Below are positions 16,537 through 25,607 of a stretch of DNA of 38,278 nucleotides, piece by piece. The stretch's first letter is position 1, and each line of letters begins with the position of its first letter. Both the position numbers and the translations under genes were made by a program. The stretch is from positions 1 to 38,278 of the forward strand of contig SKGK01000211.1 of the NCBI GenBank assembly GCA_007117465.1. Direction: 5' to 3'. The DNA is from Clostridia bacterium. Lineage in GTDB: Bacteria; Bacillota; Clostridia; SK-Y3. The notes beneath the pieces were generated by a model that worked only from the letters and a program-made list of their open reading frames with translations, did not search any database and was not told where the DNA came from.

Positions 16537-16566
16537 CATAACCGAACCTAAGTTGGTTCGGCTATG
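16537..16566. promoter_or_regulatory. Strong hairpin in the leader of the nitroreductase-ilvD-ilvB operon
   Basis: A 12-bp stem with one G-U pair (CATAACCGAACC, 16537-16548, with GGTTCGGCTATG, 16555-16566) and a 6-nt loop lies 36 bases upstream of the nitroreductase start. No U run follows it on the minus strand. It could be a leader element, an RNase barrier, or the end of the cvpA transcript. No T-box consensus was found in the 240-bp gap. Confidence 0.55.
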
Positions 16567-16742
16567 TATATTTTGATTGCTCACTATTTTTTCCCTTATA
16601 GATAGTATCATTTTGATATTTTATACGTACTTCTATTTTACTGATTTTACATGGATATGTCCAGCATCTTGTTAAAATTCATATAAAAAAGCAATTTCAG
16701 CTACTCATATAAAGCAAAAAACATTCATATTTGCCTCTTCAC

Positions 16743-17486
16743 TTACAAAAACAATTCTAGTAAGATATTGCGATGATAAAAAATATTTGCACTTGCAGCT
16801 TCTTTTACATATATGATAAAGGGTTCAAACGCTTGCATAGGGGAAATTAGAGTTATAATCGAAAACACTATATAAATGAACAGCAAGCCGTTTACAAATC
16901 CAAATGCCCCACCAGCTAACTTGTTAATTTGTTGAAGAATGGGAAGTTTCATAAATTGGTCTAACGCTATTGCAACAAGCCAAAGTAATAGCTTTAAAAT
17001 AAAAAAAAGTATTATAATGCTTAAAATATTGATAATCAGCACCGCAACGTTCCCGCTTAGCTGCGCTATTATGCCCTCTATATCTAATAATGATTGCATA
17101 TCTACCGCAGTAGGTATTGCTAATGTGTCCTTTAAATTATTTGGAAGTGGCAATACGGATAGCAACCCTTCCATTTGCTCTTGCAAAAAACCCGCAGTGT
17201 TTTCTGTCTCAGGCTGTATGGTCTCATAAGCTGTAGCTGTTTGCATTTGCTGATTAGCTAATACAGGGACATATTCATTCATCAAATCGGCTATGTTATT
17301 TTCAATATTGTGGTATAATGGGGTTTTGATAATTAAACCTGAGAGTACAGGATAAAATAACGCTGCCCCTAATGCTGCTACAAAAAACGACACAACACTA
17401 AATAATGACATAACAAATCCTTTTATGGTTCCTCTAATTGTACAAAATGCTAACATACCTAACACAACCAAGTCTATCATATTCAT
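16743..17486 (-). CDS. CvpA family membrane protein
   Basis: This 247-residue integral membrane protein has the CvpA layout. An N-terminal helix pair (MIDLVVLGMLAFCTIRGTIKGFVMSLFSVVSFFVAALGAALFYP-type, with the family GxxKGF motif) precedes a hydrophilic loop of about 80 residues. Two more helices follow (AVLIINILSIIILFFILKLLL and FVNGLLFIYIVFSIITLI), with a GAFGFVNGLL motif near the end. CvpA is linked to colicin V production and biofilm traits in other bacteria; the molecular role is not known. The ATG at 17486 has AGGGGAG upstream; a frame reaching 17513 lacks one. It is downstream of the DUF5711 gene, likely in the same transcript. Confidence 0.85.
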   Translation of the reverse strand: MNMIDLVVLGMLAFCTIRGTIKGFVMSLFSVVSFFVAALGAALFYPVLSGLIIKTPLYHNIENNIADLMNEYVPVLANQQMQTATAYETIQPETENTAGFLQEQMEGLLSVLPLPNNLKDTLAIPTAVDMQSLLDIEGIIAQLSGNVAVLIINILSIIILFFILKLLLWLVAIALDQFMKLPILQQINKLAGGAFGFVNGLLFIYIVFSIITLISPMQAFEPFIIYVKEAASANIFYHRNILLELFL

Positions 17487-17556
17487 AAATCCGCTCCCCT
17501 TTCTTTGATGCATTTATATAAGTAGTAAAATTTCCGCTTATTTATGTTTTATATTA

Positions 17557-18753
17557 CTATCTTATTGATATAATCTCCATGTCGGCACCTGATATCAGAA
17601 TGATGTGTCTTTTATTTGCAAATAACTTTATCAGCTTAATATCTTTGGTAACGGTATGCTTTGCTATCTTTTCCCCTCTTGGTGTGATAATATAAATATC
17701 TCTTTTCACATTAAAGACCACTACATTATCTTTGATATCTAAACTTTCTACATTGCCATCTATTTCAAAACTGCCTCTTTCTCTACCTGCAATATCATAT
17801 ATTACAATCTTATTTGACGTTTTAAATAACCCACCACTCTTCTTATCTTGTAGTGCTATTACGATATCATTATTGTCACTTACTGCATAAGACTGCAAAA
17901 TCATTCCTTCATATCCTTGTTGCCAGTTTGTAGATCCATCTGCCAATGTAAAGGAACGCATTTGATTATCTGCTACTGCTATAACTGTTTGCTCTCCTCT
18001 AATATAAATATTAGAAACAATCATATCTTCCAGCTCTTTTGCCGCGTACGGTACTTCCTCGTGCAGGTTAAAAAACATTACCCCTGCCGACAAGTGACCT
18101 TTACTCGTATCTAATACGCTAGCCACCATTTTTTTACCATCTAATGAAACGTCCACATCAATAATTACGTTGCGCATAGAATGCCAGATATAAAAAGGCG
18201 CTGCATCTGGAGTATATACCGTCACGCGTGCTTGGTAACCTCTCGCTTCAGTTACTATCGCCACATAACCGCTATCGTTCATTCTTGCCGTAATGATAGG
18301 ATTATCGGTTTTAATGAGCTCAATATGATTACGATTGGTTATCAAGTGCACCTCATGCCCACCTCGGTCTGCGACCATAATACCCCGAGAGGTAACTTGC
18401 ATAAAAGGCTGGGATAAATTCATCGCTACACTCCACGCATGTTGTCCGTTTCGGTCAATTACTTTAATGCCATCCCGACTACATTGAACCACATCATTAT
18501 GATAGGTATCAAAATGATAGTTTACTCCCGTCTGTACGGACACAGATGCTTGTGTACCTCCTATATTCTCCCGCAGCAAATGTCCTAACACCGCTTCATA
18601 ACCATTAATATAGATATATCCAGCTGCTATTATAATTATGACCGCTATGCACAAAAACATAACCGCATTTGCATATACATCGGTCTTTTTCTCTTTTTTA
18701 TCTGTATTCTTCTGTTGATATTGTTTTATCTTCCGCACTTTATGTGTATCCAT
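17557..18753 (-). CDS. DUF5711 family membrane-anchored beta-propeller protein
   Basis: This 398-residue protein has a basic cytoplasmic N-terminus, one membrane helix (AVMFLCIAVIIIIAAGYIYI) and a large outer part made of repeated beta-strand units. Examples are DGIKVIDRNGQHAWSV, GIMVADRGGHEVHLI, QMRSFTLADGSTNW and KIVIYDIAGRERGSFEID, which look like PQQ- or WD-type propeller blades. DUF5711 members are common in Lachnospiraceae and have no known function. The start is the ATG at 18753, five bases after GGAGG. It follows truA by about 54 bases and precedes cvpA, so an envelope-related operon is likely. Confidence 0.82.
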   Translation of the reverse strand: MDTHKVRKIKQYQQKNTDKKEKKTDVYANAVMFLCIAVIIIIAAGYIYINGYEAVLGHLLRENIGGTQASVSVQTGVNYHFDTYHNDVVQCSRDGIKVIDRNGQHAWSVAMNLSQPFMQVTSRGIMVADRGGHEVHLITNRNHIELIKTDNPIITARMNDSGYVAIVTEARGYQARVTVYTPDAAPFYIWHSMRNVIIDVDVSLDGKKMVASVLDTSKGHLSAGVMFFNLHEEVPYAAKELEDMIVSNIYIRGEQTVIAVADNQMRSFTLADGSTNWQQGYEGMILQSYAVSDNNDIVIALQDKKSGGLFKTSNKIVIYDIAGRERGSFEIDGNVESLDIKDNVVVFNVKRDIYIITPRGEKIAKHTVTKDIKLIKLFANKRHIILISGADMEIISIR

Positions 18754-18807
18754 CATATCCTCCGCAACCATACTTGCTACCCTCTGTTTTTCATCTTAAA
18801 ATACTCC

Positions 18808-19551
18808 TCACTCATCACCATATCTCACTTCCATCAAATACAGTCCTTGCGGGGGTGCCGTAATGCCCGCTTTTTTTCTATCTTTACATGCAATAATCTC
18901 TGAGATATCTGACACACCTATTTTACCTATTCCTACATATATTAGTGTGCCTGCGATAATTCGTACCATATTATATAAAAACCCATCTCCTGTTATATCG
19001 ATTCGTATTTCAGCGTTATTTTGAGTAATGCTTACCTCAAAAATGTTGCGCACCGTATCTTTTACCATACTCCCTGTAGCCATAAATGCCCTAAAATCGT
19101 GTTGTCCTTCTAGAAATTTTGTAGCCTTTATCATCTTATCTACATCTAAAGCGTATGGAAAATGGCAAGCATAATGCTTTTCAAATGGCGAAGGAAACGT
19201 GCGATTAATAATTCTATATCTATATTTTTTGCTTCGTGCGTGATACCTCGCATGAAAATCCTCCTGCATATGGTGACAAGAAAGGATAACAACATCGTCT
19301 GGAAGTACACTATTAAGTGCATATGGCACCCTGTCAGCGGGTATATTGGTATGCGTAAAAAAATTACACACAAATCCTCTAGCATGTACCCCTGCGTCAG
19401 TACGACTGCATCCTGTAACAGCAATATCTTCTTTCATAATGACTTGCAATGCTTTTTCTAATACTTCTTGCACAGTTACAGCGTTTTGCTGCCTCTGCCA
19501 ACCATGATAGCATGTACCGTCATATTCTACAATTAACATTAAATTCCGCAA
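18808..19551 (-). CDS. truA: tRNA pseudouridine(38-40) synthase TruA
   Basis: It converts uridines 38-40 in the tRNA anticodon arm to pseudouridine. The catalytic aspartate is in GCSRTDAGVHARG (D52), and other family blocks are present (VEYDGTCYHGWQRQ, FHARYHARSKKYRYRI, GDGFLYNMVRIIAGTL). The start is uncertain. I place it at the TTG at 19551 (MRNLMLIVEYDGT, matching the usual beginning), with GGTG upstream. The frame is open to an ATG at 19587, but the added part is a tandem 12-bp repeat (two ATGCTTATTAAA units) with no ribosome site. The promoter at 19602-19630 would start transcription near 19595. Confidence 0.93.
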   Translation of the reverse strand: MRNLMLIVEYDGTCYHGWQRQQNAVTVQEVLEKALQVIMKEDIAVTGCSRTDAGVHARGFVCNFFTHTNIPADRVPYALNSVLPDDVVILSCHHMQEDFHARYHARSKKYRYRIINRTFPSPFEKHYACHFPYALDVDKMIKATKFLEGQHDFRAFMATGSMVKDTVRNIFEVSITQNNAEIRIDITGDGFLYNMVRIIAGTLIYVGIGKIGVSDISEIIACKDRKKAGITAPPQGLYLMEVRYGDE

Positions 19552-19601
19552 TTTGTTCACCACTTTAATAAGCATTTTAATAAGCATTTCAGAACACTTT
19601 T

Positions 19602-19630
19602 ATTGTATTATGCAAAACATTAGATGTCAA
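19602..19630 (-). promoter_or_regulatory. Sigma-A promoter of truA
   Basis: On the minus strand an exact TTGACA (19625-19630), 17 bases, then TACAAT (19602-19607). It lies between the ecfT stop and truA and probably drives truA-DUF5711-cvpA. Confidence 0.82.
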
Positions 19631-19648
19631 TATATTTATCTCATATGT

Positions 19649-20449
19649 TTACAGTAATCGCATCATTATAAGGGCCGCTATAAGTGCTATCATCACAACT
19701 ATCGCTATATAATCTCTCTTATCCGTTATAAGCTGTTTCATTCGTGTCCTCTGATCGCCACCACGATAGCATCTTGACTCCATCGCAGTCGCTAGCTCAT
19801 CAGCTCTTCGAAACGCACTGATAAATAGGGGTACTAATAAAGGCACAAGACCTTTAGCTCTTTTAAGTAAATTCCCACTTTCAAAATCCGCTCCCCTTGC
19901 CATCTGTGCTTTCATAATTTTATCCGTCTCTTCAAGAAGTGTTGGAATAAAGCGCAGTGCAATGGTCATCATCATTGCTAACTCATGCGCAGGTACCCCT
20001 ATTTTCTTAAAGGGATTAAGTAGTTTTTCAATGCCATCTGTTAATAAAATTGGTGAGGTCGTTAGCGTCAGTAGCGACGTACCCATAATCAAAAATAGTA
20101 ATCTTAAAACCATAAATATTGCCATCTCTACGCCTTTGTCCGTTGCCACAAGAGGCCCAATCCCATACAATATAACCCCTTCTTTGGTCATAAACATATT
20201 TATAAATGCCGTTAGTACAATAATAAAAAGAAGCGGTCTTAATCCCTTAAAGACAAATCTATGTGGTATGGTAGAGATAGAAATTATTATAAACGTAAAT
20301 AAACCAAATACAATATACCCCTTAAAATTCGTAACAATAAAAAGCGCGGTAATATATAATAGTGTTAAAATGATTTTAACTCTTGGATCTAACTTATGCA
20401 CCACTGAATTACCAGGAAAATATTGTCCTAATGTAATATCCTTAATCAT
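19649..20449 (-). CDS. ecfT: ECF transporter transmembrane (T) component EcfT
   Basis: This shared membrane subunit of group II energy-coupling-factor vitamin transporters couples the two ATPases to interchangeable S components. At 267 residues it has about five to six helices and both coupling motifs: AQMARGADF (first ARG motif) and TAMESRCYRGG (second). The start is the ATG at 20449 with GGAGGG upstream; it overlaps the end of ecfA2 by eight bases (ATGATTAA). No S component is in the operon, as usual for a general-purpose module. Confidence 0.95.
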   Translation of the reverse strand: MIKDITLGQYFPGNSVVHKLDPRVKIILTLLYITALFIVTNFKGYIVFGLFTFIIISISTIPHRFVFKGLRPLLFIIVLTAFINMFMTKEGVILYGIGPLVATDKGVEMAIFMVLRLLFLIMGTSLLTLTTSPILLTDGIEKLLNPFKKIGVPAHELAMMMTIALRFIPTLLEETDKIMKAQMARGADFESGNLLKRAKGLVPLLVPLFISAFRRADELATAMESRCYRGGDQRTRMKQLITDKRDYIAIVVMIALIAALIMMRLL

Positions 20450-21299
20450 TGTTTCCCTCCAATAATCTAAGCAACTCATTTTTTGCCTGCTGCACAGTAA
20501 AAATTTCATCTTTTACTGCCCAGCCTTTATCTTTTAATGCACGCATCACATATGTTACTTGTGGAGCTGACAAGCCCATCTGTTCAATCCTTTTGATCTG
20601 TTTAAATATTTGTCCCGGCGTTCCTGTCATCGCAATTTTCCCCTCATGCATTACCACAATTCTATCTACAATACGTGCAATATCTTCCATACTATGTGAT
20701 ACCAATATAACCGTCATATTGAGTTTTGTATGCATCGATTTAATTTGAAATAAAATTTCATCTCTCCCTGCTGGGTCAAGCCCTGCTGTGGGTTCATCTA
20801 GAACAAGAATTTCTGGTTTCATCGCAATCACCCCTGCAATGGCTGCCCTGCGTTTTTGCCCGCCAGATAATTCAAATGGTGATTTTTCCAAAACAGATTC
20901 CTCTAATCCCACAAATTTCAGTGCCTCTAACACCCGTTCATGCACGCACTCCTCTGAAACACCTGCATTTAAAGGGCCAAAGGCAATATCTTTATAGACT
21001 GTTTCTTCAAATAGTTGATGCTCAGGGTATTGAAACACTAGTCCGACTTTACTTCTGATTTCTCGAATATTAATTTCTTTATCTGTAATATCTTTTCCTA
21101 GAATATAGATCTTACCTTTTGTCGGTTTAATTAAACGGTTTAAATGTTGTATAAGTGTAGACTTGCCTGAGCCTGTATGTCCAATAAGTCCGATAAATTC
21201 CCCTTGGGCAATATCTAATGTAACATCATTAAGGGATTGCTTTTCAAATGGACTACCTTTCATATATGTATGATATAAATTCTCAATACGAATGATCAT
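20442..21299 (-). CDS. ecfA2: ECF transporter ATPase EcfA2
   Basis: This 285-residue ATPase is the second of the ECF pair. It has Walker A (GHTGSGKST), a Q-loop (VFQYPEHQLFEETVYKDIAFGP), the signature (LSGGQKRRAAIAG), Walker B (EILVLDEPTAGLDP) and the switch His (ILVSHSMEDIA). The FQYPEHQLF Q-loop is typical of EcfA2. The ATG at 21299 lies 13 bases after the ecfA1 stop, and the 3' end overlaps ecfT. Confidence 0.95.
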   Translation of the reverse strand: MIIRIENLYHTYMKGSPFEKQSLNDVTLDIAQGEFIGLIGHTGSGKSTLIQHLNRLIKPTKGKIYILGKDITDKEINIREIRSKVGLVFQYPEHQLFEETVYKDIAFGPLNAGVSEECVHERVLEALKFVGLEESVLEKSPFELSGGQKRRAAIAGVIAMKPEILVLDEPTAGLDPAGRDEILFQIKSMHTKLNMTVILVSHSMEDIARIVDRIVVMHEGKIAMTGTPGQIFKQIKRIEQMGLSAPQVTYVMRALKDKGWAVKDEIFTVQQAKNELLRLLEGNND

Positions 21300-21312
21300 G
21301 TTTTTATTCTCC

Positions 21313-22167
21313 TCACTTATTGCCTTTAAGTTTTTTGGCTACTGCTTCAATACATTCCTCAATCGTAAGTATGTCCTCTTGTATCTTGACACCTGCTTTT
21401 TGAAGTTCATAGGCAAGCTCTGTAACCTGTGGCACATCTAACCCTATCTCTTTTAAATACGCTACCTGACTAAAAACTTTTCTAGGCGCCCCTTCCATTA
21501 CAATCTGTCCTTGTTCCATTACTATTACCCTATCTGCTTGCACTGCTTCATCCATATAATGTGTAATCAACACAACCGTAATCCCTTCTTCACGATTTAA
21601 CTTTTGTATTGCCCGCATTACTTCTTTTCTGCCTTCTGGGTCTAACATCGCTGTAGGCTCATCTAATACAATACATGCTGGTTTCATGGCTAATATGCCC
21701 GCAATAGCAATTCGCTGTTTTTGCCCTCCTGATAATAAATGCGGTGCATGTCCTTTGTATGCGTACATATCAACTAATTTTAATGCCTCATTTACCCGCT
21801 CTCGAATTTGCGCAGGAGGCACCCCTAAATTCTCAGGACCAAAAGCGACATCTTCTTCCACAATTGTCGCTACAATCTGATTATCTGGATTTTGAAACAC
21901 CATCCCTACCTGTTGCCGAATTTCCCAAGTAACATGCTCGTCCTGTGTATCCATGTTGTCAACAAACACTACACCGCCTATTGGTAGTAAAAGCGCATTA
22001 AAGTGCTTGGCAAGTGTCGATTTACCAGAACCATTATGTCCTAGTACAGCTACAAATTCTCCCTTTTTCACATTAATATTTATGTTGCGTAGTACCATCG
22101 GTATATCTTGCTGTTGCGATTCATATGTATAATCTACCTTAATGGCATTAATCATTTCCTGCTTCAT
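21313..22167 (-). CDS. ecfA1: ECF transporter ATPase EcfA1
   Basis: This 284-residue ATPase forms a heterodimer with EcfA2. It has Walker A (GHNGSGKST), the Q-loop [25 protein letters not shown] typical of EcfA1, the signature ([14 protein letters not shown]), Walker B ([15 protein letters not shown]) and the switch His ([11 protein letters not shown]). It is the first gene of ecfA1-ecfA2-ecfT. The ATG at 22167 is preceded by GAGGAATAGGTGA. In many Firmicutes this module follows rplQ and precedes truA; truA follows here too. Confidence 0.95.
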   Translation of the reverse strand: MKQEMINAIKVDYTYESQQQDIPMVLRNININVKKGEFVAVLGHNGSGKSTLAKHFNALLLPIGGVVFVDNMDTQDEHVTWEIRQQVGMVFQNPDNQIVATIVEEDVAFGPENLGVPPAQIRERVNEALKLVDMYAYKGHAPHLLSGGQKQRIAIAGILAMKPACIVLDEPTAMLDPEGRKEVMRAIQKLNREEGITVVLITHYMDEAVQADRVIVMEQGQIVMEGAPRKVFSQVAYLKEIGLDVPQVTELAYELQKAGVKIQEDILTIEECIEAVAKKLKGNK

Positions 22168-22263
22168 TAATCTTCACCTATTCCTCAAAAATTCATCTGC
22201 TATACGCAATCAATAAACCTCAAATTCTTACTAACTTAAGATTTTGTTCATTATGCTTTTTCT

Positions 22264-22292
22264 ATTATACTTCATTTGGTGAAATATATAAA
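22264..22292 (-). promoter_or_regulatory. Candidate promoter of ecfA1-ecfA2-ecfT
   Basis: On the minus strand an exact TATAAT (22264-22269) stands 17 bases from TTTATA (22287-22292), a 4-of-6 match to the -35 box. It lies between the murA hairpin and ecfA1. Confidence 0.45.
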
Positions 22293-22322
22293 GGAGAAAA
22301 TCAAAAAAATTATACAATAACA

Positions 22323-22350
22323 AAGCAGCTATACGATTGTATAACTGCTT
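22323..22350 (-). terminator. Terminator hairpin after murA
   Basis: A 12-bp stem with one G-U pair (AAGCAGTTATAC/GTATAGCTGCTT on the minus strand) and a 4-nt loop begins at the murA stop. The U-rich tail is broken (TGTTATTGTATAATTTTTTT), so efficiency may be moderate. Confidence 0.6.
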
Positions 22351-23625
22351 CTACTCTATTTCTTCATCATCAACATCTATTTTTCTTATTTTTGCGCCTA
22401 ACGCACATAATTTTTTTTCAAGTTCATAATAGCCTCTATCAATATGTTTCACATCTTTGATTTCGCTTTCTCCTTGCGCTGTTAATGCTGCTAATACTAA
22501 CGCTGCACCCGCTCTCAGATCAGTTGCTTTTACCTTTGCCCCTGTCATTTTTTTGACGCCTTCTACTACTGCGCTTCTACCTTCAATTTTAATATTAGCA
22601 CCCATACGTTTTAGCTCACTCACATGCATAAATCGATTTTCAAATATGGTTTCAATAATAATGCTCGTACCCTCTATAATACTCATTAGTGCCATGAATT
22701 GCGCTTGCATATCAGTTGGGAAGCCCGGAAAAGGTAGCGTCTTAATATCTATCGATTTAAACTTTTCTTTCGCATTTATAATAATTGCAGTCTCTTCTTC
22801 CATAATTTCAACACCAATTTCTCTCATCTTCGCGCTAATCGGTTTTAAATGATCGGTTACGACATTTTCAATACGTATATTTCCTTTTGTAATAGCAGCC
22901 GCAATCATAAATGTACCTGCTTCGATGCGGTCAGGGATAACAGTGTGAGTACATCCTTTTAATTTTTTTACCCCTTCAATCTTAATGGTGTCTGTTCCTG
23001 CTCCTTTTATATGTGCACCCATGTTCACTAAAAAATTAGCTAAGTCTACAATTTCAGGTTCAACTGCTGCATTTTCAATAATGGTTTGCCCTTCTGCTAG
23101 GCAAGCAGCCATCATAATATTTTCTGTTGCACCTACGCTAGGAAAATCTAAGTAAATCTTTGCACCTTTTAGTTTTTTCGCTTTTGCTTCTACGTATCCA
23201 TGCCCTTGGGTAATCTTAGCCCCCATTGCTGCAAAGCCCTTTAGATGCAAATCAATGGGCCTTGTACCAATTGCACATCCTCCGGGTAGTGAAACGCGTG
23301 TTTTCCCAACTCTTGACAGAAGCGGTCCCATCACTAAAAAAGAGGCGCGCATTTGGCTAGCAAGTTCGTACGGGACAAAGTGTTTTTTGATACGTGAGGA
23401 TTGAATGCTAATACACTCATTTTTCTCAATAGTCGTCTTAAAACCTAGCCATTTTAACAATTCACACATATTGATAACATCTTTTAGTAATGGTACATCT
23501 TCAATTCTACATTGCCCCTCTGAGAGTAATACTGCAGCTATTATAGGCAAGGCAGAATTTTTAGCACCGCTTATTCTTACCGTACCAGAAAGGCCTGGTG
23601 ATTGTTCTATAATAAATTTAGACAC
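22351..23625 (-). CDS. murA: UDP-N-acetylglucosamine 1-carboxyvinyltransferase MurA
   Basis: It transfers enolpyruvate from PEP to UDP-GlcNAc, the first committed step of peptidoglycan synthesis in the cytoplasm. The catalytic cysteine that fosfomycin alkylates is present (LPGGCAIGTRPIDLHL, C117), as are the PEP-site Lys-Asn (SGAKNSALPI, K22-N23) and the TDMQAQFMALM block. The start is GTG at 23625 with AGGAAGAG five bases upstream, giving 424 residues; the longer frame to 23646 uses codons of the ribosome site. It follows ywmB by about 60 bases, an order also known in Bacillus. Confidence 0.96.
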   Translation of the reverse strand: MSKFIIEQSPGLSGTVRISGAKNSALPIIAAVLLSEGQCRIEDVPLLKDVINMCELLKWLGFKTTIEKNECISIQSSRIKKHFVPYELASQMRASFLVMGPLLSRVGKTRVSLPGGCAIGTRPIDLHLKGFAAMGAKITQGHGYVEAKAKKLKGAKIYLDFPSVGATENIMMAACLAEGQTIIENAAVEPEIVDLANFLVNMGAHIKGAGTDTIKIEGVKKLKGCTHTVIPDRIEAGTFMIAAAITKGNIRIENVVTDHLKPISAKMREIGVEIMEEETAIIINAKEKFKSIDIKTLPFPGFPTDMQAQFMALMSIIEGTSIIIETIFENRFMHVSELKRMGANIKIEGRSAVVEGVKKMTGAKVKATDLRAGAALVLAALTAQGESEIKDVKHIDRGYYELEKKLCALGAKIRKIDVDDEEIE

Positions 23626-23685
23626 ATTATCTCTTCCTTTCAGCAAATCTATCCATCAAATCCAGGTCAAAATTCAATTCTCTAG

Positions 23686-24438
23686 TTACGGTATTGATTG
23701 TAACATAATATATGTTCTGTCTTCTTGATCATTATAATACATCAATATTGATAAATTCGCCTTTTGATTATTTACTTTGACATATTGCTTATAAAGTGGT
23801 GTGTATCCAAATACTGTTACAGTATCATCTTTCTCTGTATTCACAACACTTTTAGCTTGTGCTTCTTGTAAAATGCTTTGACTAACTTCATAGGCCTCTT
23901 GTGCTGTTAATTTCCCCTTATAAGTACCGATAACCGTTGTCATTGTCGTAATATTATCCACATATGGAATCAATGTATTTTGAAGCCTTTGCGCACCTTT
24001 ATATATATCATCATAACTCAAATCTTGCGTCAGCTCATATTTTATGTAGGTTTGACCTGTACCATTATCGTCTAATGATTCGTGCCACAACGTCAGTTTT
24101 ACGTAACGGTGCTGTGCTGTCTGAATACGTACACTATATTTAGTTACTGTATCACTTTTATCACTTCTTCGTTCAATCGGGATATACTTTGTCTCAAGTT
24201 CTCTTATAAGGTCTTCTCCTAATACTTCGATTTGCTCAATAGTCGGTTTATTGCCATTCCACACTTTTCCATCTATGACTCCTTGGCATAGAAGCGTAGA
24301 TTTTAATACCTTTGCATTCGATGCATTAAAAGCTGATATTACCAACTGTTGCTGCGTAATTTCATCTGTATCTTTTAGTCTCATACACCCCATCATGATT
24401 ATACACATTACTAATATGATTGCTACTATTCTTTTCAA
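23686..24438 (-). CDS. YwmB-family lipoprotein (TATA-box-binding-like fold)
   Basis: About 250 residues with a lipoprotein signal (MKRIVAIILVMCIIMMGC, lipobox MMGC). The mature part, with the LYKQYVKVNNQKANLSILMYYNDQ end and two similar halves, fits the YwmB family, whose fold resembles a TATA-binding protein although it is extracytoplasmic. Position supports the call: in Bacillus ywmB directly precedes murAA. The function is unknown. The start is taken as TTG at 24438 (LKRIVAII), 11 bases after GGAGGCGAG, a rather long spacing; the TTG at 24456 is inside the ribosome site. Confidence 0.72.
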   Translation of the reverse strand: MKRIVAIILVMCIIMMGCMRLKDTDEITQQQLVISAFNASNAKVLKSTLLCQGVIDGKVWNGNKPTIEQIEVLGEDLIRELETKYIPIERRSDKSDTVTKYSVRIQTAQHRYVKLTLWHESLDDNGTGQTYIKYELTQDLSYDDIYKGAQRLQNTLIPYVDNITTMTTVIGTYKGKLTAQEAYEVSQSILQEAQAKSVVNTEKDDTVTVFGYTPLYKQYVKVNNQKANLSILMYYNDQEDRTYIMLQSIP

Positions 24439-24718
24439 AACTAGTCTCGCCTCCAAGCATAAAATTTAAAAAATGTATAATTGTCCACATTAGCATTATT
24501 ACCGCTTGGAATGATGTGTATACATGCAATATTTTCTTCGCAATCATATCATGATAAATTATATCTAATTATCCTGCTATGCTTTAGCATAAAAATACGC
24601 ACTCAATACATCTTATGTCAACCATATGTTCATCGTGTTATTTTCTGATTTTTTATAAGGTAGTTGGCTGTTGACTTTAATCCTTTACTTTCCAGCTTTC
24701 CGCTGAGCAACTGTCTAA

Positions 24719-25582
24719 CTAATACACCATCGCTCTACTAATCATCATCGCACATTCAGCACGTGTAGCAGGACGGTCAATATCAAAATTATTATACGTA
24801 CTATCTTCTGTTTTTAGTATCCTCGCATCTAACATATTTTTTACACTTGCTTTTGCATAATGGTCTCGTACAGGAAGTTTTACATATACACCACCTTGGC
24901 CATGTGTATTAATTCGATACGCTCTATCTAACATAATTGCAACTTGTCCGATTGTAATCCTGTCTTCTGGTGCTATTGTTACATTATCATATCCTTGCAT
25001 AATACCATGATTGACCGCTGTCATCATTTCTCTCCTGGCCCAATGATTTTTAATATCCTCAAACTGCGTATCTCCCTCTTCTACCATTTCATATCCTAGT
25101 ACTCTTACTAGCATGGTAGCAAATTCTGCTCTTGAAATCGTGTTGCTTGGTCTGAAAGTGCCATCTGCATAGCCCTCGATAAATCCCGCATCATGAAGAT
25201 GGCGAATATACCTTTCGCTTTCTATTCTTTCAATATCATTAAAGGGTATGGCATTTTCCTGCTGTACATTATATAATATAATGCGTACAGGATGCTGCTC
25301 ATTCGGATTCGGAATTCCTCTTAGACTAATATCAATTTTATTGCGTTCGGGATGCGCTGTCTCTCTATAAAATATTCTCACCGTTTTATTGCCATGAGAA
25401 ATACTATAAGATGTAATTTCCAAATGATTGTCTACGCTTTCTTCTCTTAGGAATGCGCTTACACTAATTGTATATTTATCTGTTCTCTCCGTCGTATATA
25501 TTACACGCTCTCCTACTGCCAATACGGCATTACATAAAATCAGCATCATTATTAAAACCAAAACACTTACTCTTCTAAACAA
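24719..25582 (-). CDS. Secreted protein with three SLH domains
   Basis: A signal peptide (MFRRVSVLVLIMMLILCNAVLA) is followed by a short beta-rich segment of about 100 residues that I do not recognise. Then come three S-layer homology domains: RYIRHLHDAGFIEGYADGTF...ISRAEFATMLVRVLGY, FEDIKNHWARREMMTAVNHG...ITIGQVAIMLDRAY, and HYAKASVKNMLDARIL...ATRAECAMMISRAMVY. SLH triplets bind pyruvylated secondary cell-wall polymer, so this is a wall-anchored protein. It is the last gene of a three-gene operon. The start is the TTG at 25582 with GGAAGGGG upstream; a frame to 25600 starts inside that site. Confidence 0.9.
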   Translation of the reverse strand: MFRRVSVLVLIMMLILCNAVLAVGERVIYTTERTDKYTISVSAFLREESVDNHLEITSYSISHGNKTVRIFYRETAHPERNKIDISLRGIPNPNEQHPVRIILYNVQQENAIPFNDIERIESERYIRHLHDAGFIEGYADGTFRPSNTISRAEFATMLVRVLGYEMVEEGDTQFEDIKNHWARREMMTAVNHGIMQGYDNVTIAPEDRITIGQVAIMLDRAYRINTHGQGGVYVKLPVRDHYAKASVKNMLDARILKTEDSTYNNFDIDRPATRAECAMMISRAMVY

Positions 25583-25607
25583 AAAATCGACCCCTTCCAA
25601 TTTTTCC

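Noticed and set aside
16502-16742. T-box riboswitch ahead of the ilv operon
   Set aside because: The conserved T-box sequence (AGGGTGGNACCGCG) is not present on the minus strand; only a simple hairpin is seen.
19649-22167. Missing S component of the ECF transporter as a defect
   Set aside because: Group II ECF modules normally have unlinked S components, so absence here is ordinary.
24578-24591. Palindrome TATGCTTTAGCATA as a terminator
   Set aside because: The T run precedes rather than follows the stem on the minus strand, and no gene end is adjacent.
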